A stretch of 64,000 bases of DNA from assembly GCF_023898315.1 (NCBI RefSeq), contig NC_064622.1, forward strand, positions 170,148,178 to 170,212,177, in the 5' to 3' direction. Each line of letters opens with the position of its first letter. Position 1 is the stretch's first letter. This document shows, in pieces, positions 10,970 through 20,980 of this stretch. Source of the stretch: Schistocerca nitens (taxonomy: Eukaryota; Arthropoda; Insecta; Orthoptera; Acrididae). The position numbers and the translations under genes were made by a program. The notes beneath the pieces are model-generated. The model was not told the origin of the DNA. It ran no database searches and worked only from the letters and a program-made list of their open reading frames with translations.

Positions 10970-11655
10970 CAGGGTTGTTAGAAACAGTCTTTGAACATTT
11001 GTGAGGCTGTCGCAGGTTAATTTGTGCTGAGAAATAACTGTTACCAAAAAAATCGGTCAGTTGTGCCATTTCCGGGAATTAGAGCTGACGTTAGCCAAAA
11101 TGCAAAATGGACAGACAACTTTGGATGCGGGATTCGCTACTTGTTCGAATGCTCGTTACCAGTCAAAATGTAGGGGACGTAGATTGAAGCTAGGCGAGCA
11201 AAAGCTACTTTTGTTCTCTTTATGTTCATATTTTTAGAGAAGGTTGCGGGACTTAGCTGTTCGGTAGAGGATGTCAAATTACACGCCTTTCAGCCGTCAA
11301 TTTTCAACCTTATTATTTCAAGTGTGTAACAGCCGGCAGGTGATGGCTGAAGTGATCACTGCAACAAATATCTACTAATATCAGTATTGCTGGCCCCTGT
11401 TTTGATCACAAGCGTGGTAGATTATTCCTACACGTTGGCCAGGGGCCTGGGGATGGCGTAGTAAAACGCTGAAACTGGTTGCCCAATAAAATAAGGCTGA
11501 AATTTGACGGCTGAAATTCATTTTATTTGACATCCGCTACTTTTGTTCGGTTTGAGGAAACCAAACGAAGAACACTTTTGATGACGCTATCTGTGGCAGG
11601 CTGCTTGAATTTCCTCGCGCAAACAAGCTTCTTCAGACTGTTTCTGACCAACCTG
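10970..11655. mobile_element. TA-flanked non-autonomous TIR element (mariner-like MITE)
   Basis: The termini are inverted repeats. The left reads cagggttgttagaaacagtc and the reverse-complemented right end reads caggttggtcagaaacagtc. TA dinucleotides at 10968-10969 and 11656-11657 match a Tc1/mariner target duplication. There is no transposase frame. A second repeat (11217-11535) is inserted inside. Confidence 0.75.
11217..11535. mobile_element. Unclassified 319-bp insertion with inverted ends
   Basis: A 13-bp direct repeat, gctacttttgttc, lies at 11204-11216 and 11536-11548 and looks like a target duplication. Inside, ggatgtcaaatta with ttcagccgtcaattttcaac (from 11279) is mirrored at the right edge (gaaatttgacggctgaaatt, then atttgacatcc ending 11535), giving ~50-bp imperfect inverted arms. 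A 13-bp duplication with inverted internal structure fits no family I can name. Confidence 0.55.
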
Positions 11656-11657
11656 TA

Positions 11658-12622
11658 TAAGTGAGAAACAAACGCGTGCTACACGTACAGATAATGAGTC
11701 ACAGTTTCGACAGTTATCAATGGGAAGATTCAGACAGATACGATGTAAAATGTAAAATGGTCACCGAATAAATACAAGTAAGTAGTTGCATAACGTTATT
11801 GAAACAGCAACAATGAAGAATTATTTAACAAGTGAAGAACCCACAGGAGGAAACGCACTGTGGAAATAAAGTAAAATTAAATTCGGTTCGTAAAGGCAGA
11901 AGACAATTTCCGTACTCGAAGACTTGTAGTGGACCGTGACTCATTCTTCATTATTGGGGAACTATATGAGAGATTTATTTGCAGTAGATTCTGCCTGTGG
12001 ACTGCTGAACTAACAAATGCCGGTCACGTAGACAAACTCGCCCGCATGACGAGAAAGAGAAAGCGTGCTTTTAAAGTAGCGCAGACGTCACCGGCGCTCT
12101 GCAAGACGCCTGACAGAGATCTCCCGTTCCGGACGACAAAAAATACCCCAACAGAATTGTATGTAGAACCCACAGGAGGACGGGGAACTGTAGCGATTCT
12201 GTTGTATATTAAGTGAATGGAGGTCTGCCGGAACCTTATTTCATTCATAATGATGAAAAACGAAATTAAGAAAAATACAAAATGCCAGTGGCAACTTCGC
12301 GAAATGAATTATTTCTGTTCTAGCAGCTACCCTTGACCTTAAGCGCGACTCGCGGAAATTACAAAATCGTTCCCCTTATTGCGTGCAAATAAATGTGATT
12401 AACAATACACGCAAACATACCCAAAAATTATTGAATGGATATGGTACCCACAAACACAGCGGACGAGTGCTTCTTTTAAAGTAGGATACAATACATTATG
12501 CCGCCAGTGAGCCATTATTTGGACACGTATACGGGGATAGCACATACATGGTAGCCTGTGTAACACAGGCATTTCAAAACATCGTTCATTGTTAAATAAA
12601 TCTGCAATACTGCTTTGCGTAG
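11658..12622. other. No gene or repeat recognised
   Basis: The overlapping 95-codon plus (11929-12216) and 74-codon minus (12024-12248) frames have no domain. Nothing supports a gene. Confidence 0.45.
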
Positions 12623-12638
12623 TATATAAACCAGTAGC

Positions 12639-12822
12639 GGGCCGCAGTGGCCGTGCGGTTCTAGGCGCTGCAGTCCGGAACCGCGGGACTGCTACGGTCG
12701 CAGGTTCGAATCCTGCCTCGGGCATGGATGTGTGTGATGTCCTTAGGTTAGTTAGGTTTAAGTAGTTCTAAGTTCTAGGGGTCTGATGACCTAAGATGTT
12801 AAATCCCATAGTGCTCAGAACC
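12639..12822 (+). mobile_element. SINE, subfamily A1
   Basis: A Leu/Ser-like tRNA head (A-box region gtggccgtgcggttctaggc, B box GGTTCGAATCC at ~12703) is followed by the shared tail. A 15-bp perfect duplication, atataaaccagtagc, flanks it at 12624-12638 and 12823-12837. Confidence 0.95.
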
Positions 12823-12837
12823 ATATAAACCAGTAGC

Positions 12838-13441
12838 TATGCAAATGATAACACGCATAGGTCTAACTGTTGCTTGTAGTGTTTTATCATAGTGAAGCAA
12901 GTAATTCTTCGGTCTCTCTCTATGAAACAAAAATAAATTTTATCCTAGAGTTTTGTAAAGAGTGGGCTTGTTCCTTACAGCTAGAATATTTGCCGACTGC
13001 CTCTGTACCTCACAGCATTAATGAAGTACTGGCGACTGCAAACGTTGTAGTGATAGTGAAAATGATGTATTTCTATGAGAAGTTTTGCCCGAATCGTAAC
13101 TGATTCTTTCGCGTTGTAGAAACGGCAAGGTTACACAAAAAATTTTACGAATTAAAATATTTCTCAGATTGTAACGAATGTTTCACGTTTTAAGTAACTG
13201 AAACTGTGCATTTTCTTCTAATCTTTATTCCATGTTTTTCGTGATTAATTCACTGGCAGTATCCGTCTAAATATAAATAATTTCCTTTCCAGTACAACTA
13301 TTGCCGTGTCCTGCGCTGTGTATCTGCTGTAGCCTATTGTAAATCTTGCCAAGTGAAATTGATCATACTGATACCTGAAAGCCTGTTACACGACAAACAA
13401 AAATTTCAAGAAGAAACTGTGACTGAATGCAATACGCTCTC
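12838..13441. other. No gene or repeat recognised
   Basis: AT-rich; a 77-codon plus-strand frame (12870-13103) shows no domain. Confidence 0.45.
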
Positions 13442-13496
13442 CTCCCCTTCAGGAGTTCTGGGAACAAGTGTGATGCAAAACTTTTTTTGATGTGTG
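13442..13496. mobile_element. Solo terminal fragment of a Tc1-like family
   Basis: A 29-bp block beginning gtgatgcaaaac and ending at TA (13497-13498) is identical to the right terminus of the Tc1-like element at 30345-31821. The adjoining ccttcaggagttctgggaac also resembles that family's subterminal region. The rest of the element is missing. Confidence 0.7.
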
Positions 13497-13512
13497 TAGT
13501 TCACTAACTGGC

Positions 13513-13561
13513 TTTCGGCTGTTACGCCTTCATCAAGTAGATGAAGGCGTAGCAGACGAAA
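13513..13561. repeat. Short perfect-loop hairpin
   Basis: The arms tttcggctgttacgccttca (left, continuing tc) and its near-complement gatgaaggcgtagcagacga (right, continuing aa) are 22 nt each, differ at two positions, and are separated by aagta. It begins 15 bp after the solo Tc1-like terminus. Confidence 0.75.
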
Positions 13562-14535
13562 AAATGTTCCTGAAATAAATAATAAATATTATGGAATATT
13601 ACACCAGTGCCGCGTGTGTTTTCATTCACAATTCCGAAAACGCTTTGGCCTGTTCAGGATCCGGACCTGAACCGAATGGAACACCTTTGGTATCAATTAG
13701 AACAGGGGTCTCCAAACATTTTAGTCCGCGGGCCACATTGACTCCTCCACGAAGTCACAAGGGCCAAGAGCTACCAAGTGGGATTAAAGCACCCTAGCAC
13801 TCCATGATCACCGTAATGTAAGGCTAAAGGAAAGATGAAATCGCAAAAATCTAAGGTTGTGGAAATAGCTAGCACTGAAACGAACTACGATTTTTATTTA
13901 ATTACATAATTTGGATTGGTGGACGTACCTGACCGAAATTCTGGCGTATTTTATTCTGGTGAATTTCACCGACAAAAAGGTATGTCACTGCACATTCTTC
14001 ACGAAAGCGCCCTGCAAAATTAACGAAATCTCAAACTCATTGTTAGCAACACTATTACTGCAAGACGTATCAGAGGTAGAGTGTGTCAAGGCATTGTTAT
14101 TTCAAGCGGCGCAACAATATGTTTAGTTATGCAGTCTTGTAGCGAGTAGGAGAGCCAGAGCATATATTTGATGGTTCTGTTGCGTGATTGTGTCTATGTT
14201 GCGAGAGTCTAACGTGTTTTTTAGTGTTTTATGCGGTGTACTAGTAGGAGAGACGACGAAGTGTGGAACAATTCAAAGTTTGAATTCGAAGAGACAAGGA
14301 AAATCTGAAAATCGAAATACGTATAGCACGACTTGAGTATTTTTTCACTATATTATTTGTGGAACTACAGTGTAATTGTATTTAATTTAGTAAGTAAAGT
14401 ACCTTAAAATAAATTCATTGCATTTTGTTGAGGCAGAGTACTCCCTAGTTTTATTAGTATTAAATAGCGCAATTTTATTTTCAGGTTACAATCTTTTGTG
14501 AAGTTATGTACAAAGTGGAAAAGAATCGAAAGGTT

Positions 14536-14747
14536 CACAAAAAAAATGGCTCTGAGCACTGTGGGACTTAACATCTATGGTCACCAGTCCCCTAGAACTT
14601 AGAACTACTTAAACCTAACTAACCTAAGGACAGCACACAACACCCAGTCATCACGAGGTAGAGAAAATCCCTGACCCCGCCGGTAATCGAACCTGGGAAC
14701 CCGGGCGCGGGAAGAGAGAACGCTACCGCACGACCACGAGCTGCGGA
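14536..14747 (-). mobile_element. SINE, subfamily A2, nested in hAT
   Basis: Reverse orientation with a tRNA-Gly-like head at the right (complement of cgctaccgcacgaccacgag). A 9-bp duplication, cgaaaggtt, flanks it at 14527-14535 and 14748-14756. It is younger than the hAT element around it. Confidence 0.93.
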
Positions 14748-14804
14748 CGAAAGGTTGACAGTGAATGTAGAATTTTTAAAGAGCAGTGGGGATGTCAATA
14801 TTTC

Positions 14805-14996
14805 GTGGTGGAGTCAAGCAATAAACAAATGTGTATTATTTGCAATGAAGCGATATCAGTCTTCAAAGAATACAATATAAAACGTCATTATGAGTTGAAG
14901 CACTCTCAGAATTACTCCAAGTTTACAGGATGCGAACGATTAGAAATGTATGAGTCTCTGAAACGCCAGCTAAAAACCCAATTGTGGGCAGTATAG
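14805..14996 (+). pseudogene. hAT transposase zinc-finger fragment
   Basis: The 63-residue frame contains CIICNEAISVFKEYNIKRHY, continuing ELKHSQNYSKFTG. This is a C-x2-C...H-x4-H finger of the type at the N-terminus of Charlie/GTF2IRD2-type hAT transposases, followed by the characteristic YSKFTG and a Leu/Lys helix. In the family it binds the element's ends. The rest of the transposase is absent. The frame has no stop within the finger, so the module could still be translated, but nothing here shows transcription. Confidence 0.8.
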
Positions 14997-15101
14997 GTAC
15001 CACATCAAATATTTGGCGGGCCGGATAGCGGGGATGTCCGGCCAGCTAACGCGGGCCGGTTTCGGCCCGCGGGCCGTAGTTCGGAGACCCCTGAATTAGA
15101 A

Positions 15102-15480
15102 CGTCGACTTTCCTACAGAGCTCAGCGTCCAACATCAGTAACTTCTATTATTTCAGCACCTGAGGGCGAGTGGGCTGTCATTCCTTCAAAGACATGCAGA
15201 CACTTCATTGAAAGTGTCCGCAAGAGAGCCGAGGCCGTCGTAAACGCGAGGGGTTGACACAACCCATATCAGTGACCTTTAGTACCTGTCCGGACATTTC
15301 TTAGGTTTCTCAGTTAATACTGGTTTTTGAAACTTCGCCTCTGTACTTCATCACCTCCCCGAACTTATCCGGCGAATAAAGCAAATATCAGTGACTGTGA
15401 GTGCTGGCCTTTGTATATTTACTGGCCCATTCCAAACGCTACCTACTAGCACTGATGCTCTTGAGCCACTGCATCGAGAA
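15102..15480. other. No gene or repeat recognised
   Basis: Spacer between the hAT element and the next CpG-dense block; short frames only. Confidence 0.4.
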
Positions 15481-15810
15481 GTCGACTGCACTCACTTTGC
15501 TCGTCGGCTCGCAGAGGCTGCCGGCTACTGAGCGCCGGGCGGCGCGCGCTTAACTGATTCGCCGCTTCACGGGCGCTCCGCGGTGAGTGATAGCCGCCCG
15601 CCGCGGCCGCTCAGTGAGAAAGCCCGCTGCCGTTTGTTATGGAAATGAGCCCGGCGCGCCGCGAGCGGCCACCGGCGCCCGCGCCGCGCGCGCTGCCTAC
15701 CGGCTACCGTCTTATGGCTGCTGGTGCTGGCTGGTTAAGGCGCGGGCGCGCCGTGACTGACGCCGGGTGATTGGGCCCGCGGGCACCTGCGCCGCCAAAC
15801 GCTCTGCCAT
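15481..15810. other. CpG-dense block 2
   Basis: Among the most GC-rich stretches of the window, e.g. gcgccgggcggcgcgcgctt near 15531 and cgcgccgcgcgcgctgccta near 15680. CpG is not depleted. No reading frame with a domain and no repeat boundary was found. It could be an unmethylated island at a promoter or enhancer; an unknown GC-rich repeat is the alternative. Confidence 0.55.
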
Positions 15811-16189
15811 CAACGAGGCGCGCTGCTGTTTCACATGTATGGGAAACTCCTGGGCGTTCCCTTTATTACAGCCCGTTTTCACCGCGCAGTTACCTGTACT
15901 GATTTACGGAACTCAAAGAGATGAAAATTTTGCTATTGGGGTGCAGACTTGAGGAGAACCGTTCACGTCTACTAGCCTTTGTTGCCGAGGTCGCCGACGA
16001 GCAGTAGTGCGGTTGCGAGCTTGATGAAGCAAGAAATTCTCATATGCCGTAGTTCTTAAAGTCTAACCAACTACTCTTCCCCGTCACTGCAGTTAATATT
16101 TATCCGTATGCTCTTTCCTCTATAATCTAAATCTGTACTTCACTGCCGGCTACGTCCTGGTTCCCTAGTTTTCATGTTTCCATTACTTG

Positions 16190-16215
16190 CTCTCTCTGTC
16201 TCTCTCTCTCTCTCC
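16190..16215. repeat. (TC)n microsatellite
   Basis: TC dinucleotides with one G interruption, followed by a C/T tract. Confidence 0.9.
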
Positions 16216-16282
16216 CCCTCCGTTTTTTCTTACATCGAACACGAGTCCTCCGGGTATATGATGGACTCCCTTATTGTACTAG

Positions 16283-16604
16283 CACTCCGTCTTCAGGCCA
16301 CGAGTAGCCTACCGGGACCATCCGACCGCCGTGTCATCCTCAGGAGAGGATGCGGATAGGAGGGGCGTGGGGTCAGCACACCGCTCTCCCAGTCGTTATG
16401 ATGGTATTCTTGACCGAAGCCGCTAGTAATCAGTCGAGTAGCTCCTCAATTGGCATCACGAGGCTGAAGGCACCCCGAAAAATGGCAACAGCGCAAGGCG
16501 GCCTAGATGGTCACCCATCCAAGTGCCGACCACGCCCGACAGCGCTTAACTTCGGTGATCTCACGTGGACCGGTGTATCCACTGCGGCAAGGCCGTTACC
16601 CCCT
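16283..16604 (-). mobile_element. 5S rRNA-derived SINE (SINE3 type)
   Basis: The minus strand from 16604 downwards contains a degenerate 5S rRNA domain: gatcaccgaagttaagcgct, then gtcgggcg and cacttggatgggtgacc. These are the conserved 5S blocks spanning the internal pol III promoter. A ~220-bp unrelated tail follows. A perfect 12-bp duplication, ttattgtactag, flanks it at 16271-16282 and 16605-16616. This marks a retroposed SINE with a 5S promoter, not a 5S gene: the 5S part is incomplete and fused to a tail. Confidence 0.9.
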
Positions 16605-16660
16605 TTATTGTACTAGGGGCGGTTATAATTAAAGTGCACCTACTGACAGAGGTCCAGAGA

Positions 16661-17073
16661 GGGCTGCAATCATCGTATGGAAGCGAAAACTGGTAGACAT
16701 TCTAATGTGTTAATGCAGAACCGGTTTAGGATATGAAAAAAAAAATAGTTCTGATATTGAACACCAGGTGCAAATCTGGCGCTGTGATGGTAAGAAAACT
16801 CTTATAGAAATGTTTCCACCTGAAATTGGTTAGGAATGGGGAGTGGGCAGAAAAGGTCAAAGAAATGATAAAGACGTAATATCGATTTTATTACTAACGG
16901 CGGCACATACAATTTGTTCAATGTAAGGACCAGAGATGTCGACAAGATACTGTACCGCGCCAGATTTGCACCTGGTGGCCAAACTTGTAACTAATTTTTC
17001 CACCGTAGATCGGTTCCGCATTGACGCATTAGCGCATCTTGCACGTATCGCTGCCATACGATAATTACAGCCC
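16661..17073. repeat. Inverted repeat with ~120-bp arms
   Basis: The left arm (16661-16782) and right arm (16957-17073) pair imperfectly. Tip gggctgcaatcatcgtatgg pairs with ccatacgataattacagccc, and the inner end caccaggtgcaaatctggcg pairs with cgccagatttgcacctggtg exactly. The ~175-bp spacer contains an A tract. No target duplication was found. Probably a fold-back or MITE-type element. Confidence 0.75.
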
Positions 17074-17092
17074 ATACCGGACATCATTCAGC

Positions 17093-17094
<2 letters not shown>

Positions 17095-17127
<33 letters not shown>
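17095..17127. repeat. (GA)n microsatellite
   Basis: Uninterrupted GA dinucleotides immediately after the inverted repeat. Confidence 0.95.
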
Positions 17128-17129
<2 letters not shown>

Positions 17130-18111
17130 AGAGAAAATCCTAAAATTGTGCTTGTGTGTGTTTGTGCGATGACGACTGACATACATGGTGTCCACCTGAA
17201 GAGTCGTCAAGAGCATTTTCAATGGTGTTTCGTTTTTGCAACGCGCAGGTGGAGTCAGCCCGAACAAATACTGCTCATCACGTCATTCAGCCACCCCCCT
17301 CCCCAGTTTTGATGGAACACGTTGGTTTCTTTCGCATTAAAATAATACTAATAATAATAAAGTAAAGTGGGAATTTGCGTGCACCTTAGTTACGGTAGTC
17401 ACAAATTAGTCTAGAGCTACATCTGTTCTCTCGATTTGTATTATAACAGAGCCAGCAGAACATGAGGTTAGCTACTACTCCTGTAGCGACTGAGCAGCGC
17501 TGTTGCACCGTGGTAGCATTCAACGCTGCCCAGGGCTGTACTGTCGTCGTTGGACTACTGATTGTTCTTCATGTTTCGTTCTCCCAGTTAATACATACGG
17601 ATGAAACAAATATCGAAATAGACCAATTTGTTACAGCTGTATGAAATGGGCATGTAGAAGACAACTTTAAAAATATTTGGAAACAAACCGACTCTTTCCG
17701 TCGACATTGGACACCGTATGAAAGACGTGATGAGTGGTGTCTGTTTCGGCTCATTACTGCTACAGAACGTGCGTTGTAAAAACGAAATTGCAAATATCCG
17801 CCGAAACACCGGACGAAATTCGCCTCATAGCTCTTGGGAGAGATACGGGTAAATGTGAAAAACAAAAATGTTTCGCAGTCCAAACGTGAGAAGATTCCCA
17901 TGTTAAGAACGGACAGAAACTGACAGAGAAGGAAGTTTGTATAGGTCTAATTTCACGGTTTCCTGATTACTCGTTCTCTGTGACACAGTGCTGTTGTATT
18001 AGACTGAGTCGAAGGAACATCCTGTCCAGAAATGAAAGGACTACGGAAGGCTACGAAGAGAAACTGGTCGCAGCCTCTTCAAATGACCTATCCCATCAGA
18101 CTTAATCGATT
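17128..18111. other. No gene or repeat recognised
   Basis: The overlapping frames at 17569-17901 (minus) and 17462-17644 (plus) lack domains. Confidence 0.45.
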
Positions 18112-18113
18112 TA

Positions 18114-19220
18114 CATTGAGGTAACAAAAGTCATGGCATAGCTATATGCACATGTACAGATAGCGGTAGTAGGTGAAAACGCGCAGTGAGTTGATGGAGC
18201 TGTCACTTGTACTCAGGTAATTCATGTGAAAATATTTCGTACGTGATTATGGCCGCACGACAGGAATTAACAGACTCTGAACACGTAATGATCGTTGCAG
18301 CTACACGTGGGGACATTCTATTGGGAAATCGTTAGGGAATTCAATATTTCGAGATCCACAGTGTCAAGAGTGTGCCGAGAATACAAAATTTCAGGCATTA
18401 CCTCTCAAGATCGACAACGCAGTGGCGTTTGCGTACATTTGTCAGTGCTTATAGACAAACAACACTCCGTGAAATAACCCCAGAAATCAATGTGGAACAG
18501 TGCGGTGAAATTTGGCGTTAATGGGCTACGGCTTCAGACGACAAGCGCGACTGCGTTTGCTAACAGAACATCATCTGCAGCGCCTCTTTGGGAGTCGTGA
18601 ACTTACTGGTTAGAACCTAGACGACTGGATAGCCCTGGCCTGGTCAGATGAGTCCCGATTTCAGTTGGTAAGAGCTGATGGTAGGGTTCGAGAGTGGCAC
18701 AGGCTGAAGCCATGGACCCGTGTTGTCAACAAGCCACTGTGCAAGTTGGTGGTGGTCCACAATGGTGTAGGCTGTGTTTACAAGGAATACACTCTGTCCT
18801 CTGGTCCAAGTGAACCGATAGTTGAGTGGAAATGGTTATTTTCGGCTACTTGGAGATCGTCTGCAGCGATTCACGGACTTCATGTGCCCAAACAACGATG
18901 AAATTTATATGGGTGGTAGTGCAACACGTCAGAACATTCTGGACAATTCGAGCGAATGATCTGGCCACCTAGATCGCCCGGCATGAATCCCATAGAACAG
19001 TTATGGGACGTACTCGAGAGTTCAGCTCGTGCACAAAATACTGCACCAGCAACGCTTCCGCAGTTATGGACGGCTATAGAGCCAATACGGCTCAATATTT
19101 CTTCAGGGGTCTTTCAACGTCCGTTTAAGTCGATACCACGTCGAGTTCCTGCACTACGCTGGTAGAAAGGAGGTCCCAAACGATGTTAGGAGGTGTCCAA
19201 CGGATTTTGTCACCTCATTG
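18114..19220 (+). mobile_element. Tc1-like DNA transposon, family 1
   Basis: The terminal inverted repeats are cattgaggtaacaaaagtca (left) and, reverse-complemented, caatgaggtgacaaaatccg (right). TA lies immediately outside both ends (18112-18113 and 19221-19222), the Tc1/mariner target duplication. At 1107 bp it is shorter than an autonomous Tc1-like copy because of internal deletions. It contains one degenerate transposase on the same strand. Confidence 0.92.
18249..19165 (+). pseudogene. Tc1-like transposase pseudogene
   Basis: The ATG at 18249 opens MAARQELTDSEHVMIVAA, the start of the N-terminal helix-turn-helix region. Readable remnants follow in several frames: EFNISRSTVSRVCREYKIS (HTH), SDESRFQLVRADGRVR (around the first catalytic Asp, present) and PPRSPGMNPIEQLWDVLE (around the third catalytic Glu, present). 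The segment that should hold the second catalytic Asp is deleted near 18905-18935, and several frameshifts are visible. No activity is possible. Confidence 0.88.
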
Positions 19221-19222
19221 TA

Positions 19223-19544
19223 CTGGCAACGGAACCCGCTAAGACACTATCTTTTTTCTCACTAGCTGCTTATATTTTATGACCCACCGTCTAATTTCTT
19301 ATGGTGGGTCGTATGTTGCCACTTAGTCGCTGTGACTGGGTCCGGGGTCCGGAGTGACTGGAAGTAACACCACACCGGCTCCCGTCCCCACTCACACCGT
19401 TGCCCATGTCCCGCCACGTGGAGACGGGCTCTGTTTAGATCCATTTGATATCTTTTTTTGTGCAGCATTAGAAAACCTTATAACTAATACAAAATCAAGT
19501 AACATATTAATAAACAAAACGACAGACGAGAGTGCTAACTCGCT
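19223..19544. other. No gene or repeat recognised
   Basis: A short inverted phrase, acccaccgtctaatt versus atggtgggtc, lies at 19281-19311. No family is known to me. Confidence 0.4.
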
Positions 19545-19919
19545 GCTTCCTGGATTCGGGTAGGCGCGCCGGCACCGGATCGAATCCGCCCGGCTAATTA
19601 ACGACGACGGCCGGTGTGCTGGCCAGCCTTGATATGGTTTTTAGGCGGTTTTCCACGTACTACTAGGTGAATACCGGGCCGGTACCCACGTCCCGCTTCA
19701 GTTACACGACTCGCAGACATTTGACAACACATTCACACTATTCCACGATTTACACTAGACGCAGACAGCTGGGGTACGCTGATTCCATCCCAGGGGGTAT
19801 GGGGTGGCGGCAGGAAGAGCATCCGGCCAACCCTTAAAAAGTTAGCCATGGTAATCCTGTCCTTAAATCTGCTGACCCTGCGCACATTGTGCGATAAAGG
19901 CAGTAGAAAGAAAGAAAGA
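19545..19919 (+). mobile_element. SINE, family D, with (AAAG)n tail
   Basis: A B-box-like cggatcgaatccgcccggc lies near 19577. It is followed by a body recurrent in orthopteran DNA (tttttaggcggttttccacg, then gggtatggggtggcggcagg) and by aaag repeats at 19904-19919. No clear duplication was found, so both ends are approximate. The family assignment is from recognition of the sequence. Confidence 0.65.
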
Positions 19920-19959
19920 ATTGTGCTGGCAACGGACAACATTGATCTGGTTTTGCTGG

Positions 19960-20520
19960 CGGGGATGTGAAGTTCAGTCGTCCAGAACGCGACGGTAGTG
20001 TCTTAACAATCCCGGCTCCTCGCTCCGCCCCAGAAGACGGACAGTGACGGCAGCTACTCGGAGGATGAAAGAAGTGCGACTTCATTGGCCCATTGTGTTG
20101 GCGGGGAGCGCTCGCGGGTGAATGAGAAGGCCCTGCCCGGCCCGACTCCCCTTTGATCGGATGATCGGTCGTATCGGATCGGGCACGCGCCTGCGCCCAA
20201 AATCCTAGCGGCACGTGGCCGGTTGCTGGCTGCTCAACAGTGGCACCTGCCGGCGCCGTACCTGGGCGGCGGGCCATTAAAATCGGCGCTACCTGCCACG
20301 GCGCGCTGGGGTTCGGCGCTCATTAACACATCAACGGCGCCTCGCTACGGGTATCTGGCGGACGCCACGGCGCTGAGCGCTCGCCGCTGCCGCGGCCGCT
20401 CCACTCCGGGCGGCGTCCAACTGGCACGGGACCAGCGCCGCCCACCAGGGGCCCCCGCCAAAAGCCAAGTCAGCCGCGAAAGCGGCCGCGCTGTTTCATT
20501 CCCACAGTCTCCACTCCTTC
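19960..20520. other. CpG-dense block 3
   Basis: High-GC, CpG-rich stretch, e.g. ccgtacctgggcggcgggcc near 20256 and cgctcgccgctgccgcggcc near 20378, with attaa cores (cgctcattaacac near 20318). Open frames on both strands (147 codons minus, 109 codons plus) have Ala/Pro/Arg-rich composition, as GC-rich non-coding DNA gives. No domain is visible. Confidence 0.5.
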
Positions 20521-20777
20521 ACTCTTTTGACACGTTCCCATTGTGCAAATGAGCGGCGCTTCCTTCAGCACTTGTGAAAGGGTCCTGTAGCCACCTTTCA
20601 TTAGTCCGGTAGCCCATTTTAACTAGCATTTCTCCTTCTTTTCCTTGTTTCTCTTTCCTCATAACTCTCATAATGGTGCGATTGAATGAATGTGGTTGTG
20701 TGTCACGTTGCTAGACGGTGGCGTAGTCTGCTGCAGAAAGTCTGCGATAGTCATACAGATTCAGCAGCAGTTGTACA

Positions 20778-20969
20778 ATGACTGGCTCGGAGCACTATGG
20801 GACTTAACTTCTGAGGTCATGAGTCCCCTAGAACTTAGAACTACTTAAACCCAACTAACCTAAGGACACCACTCACATCCATGCCCGAGGCAGGATTCGA
20901 ACCTGCGACCGCAGCGGTCTCGCGGTTCCAGACTGCAGCGCCTAGAACCGCACGGCCACTCCGGCTGGT
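20778..20969 (-). mobile_element. SINE, subfamily A1
   Basis: Reverse orientation with a Leu/Ser-like head at the right. An 11-bp perfect duplication, gcagttgtaca, flanks it at 20767-20777 and 20970-20980. Confidence 0.95.
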
Positions 20970-20980
20970 GCAGTTGTACA

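Larger units (their letters stand above)
13703..15093 (+). mobile_element. hAT element, internally deleted, with SINE inside
   Basis: The ends are inverted: caggggtctccaaac at the left and, reverse-complemented, caggggtctccgaac at the right. A perfect 8-bp duplication, aattagaa, lies at 13695-13702 and 15094-15101, as expected for hAT. Only a zinc-finger exon (14805-14996) is recognisable; no catalytic or dimerisation domain is present. A SINE occupies 14536-14747. At 1391 bp including the SINE, the element is non-autonomous. Confidence 0.88.

Noticed and set aside
12639-12735. Possible tRNA-Leu/Ser gene (and similar heads elsewhere)
   Set aside because: The A and B boxes belong to a SINE head: no proper cloverleaf acceptor stem, a fixed tail follows, and target duplications flank it.
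16480-16604. Possible 5S rRNA gene on the minus strand
   Set aside because: The 5S part is degenerate, fused to a ~220-bp tail and flanked by a 12-bp duplication, so it is a SINE.
19834-20552. 147- and 109-codon frames on opposite strands
   Set aside because: Both are Ala/Pro/Arg/Gly-rich, as expected from CpG-dense non-coding DNA, and they overlap each other.
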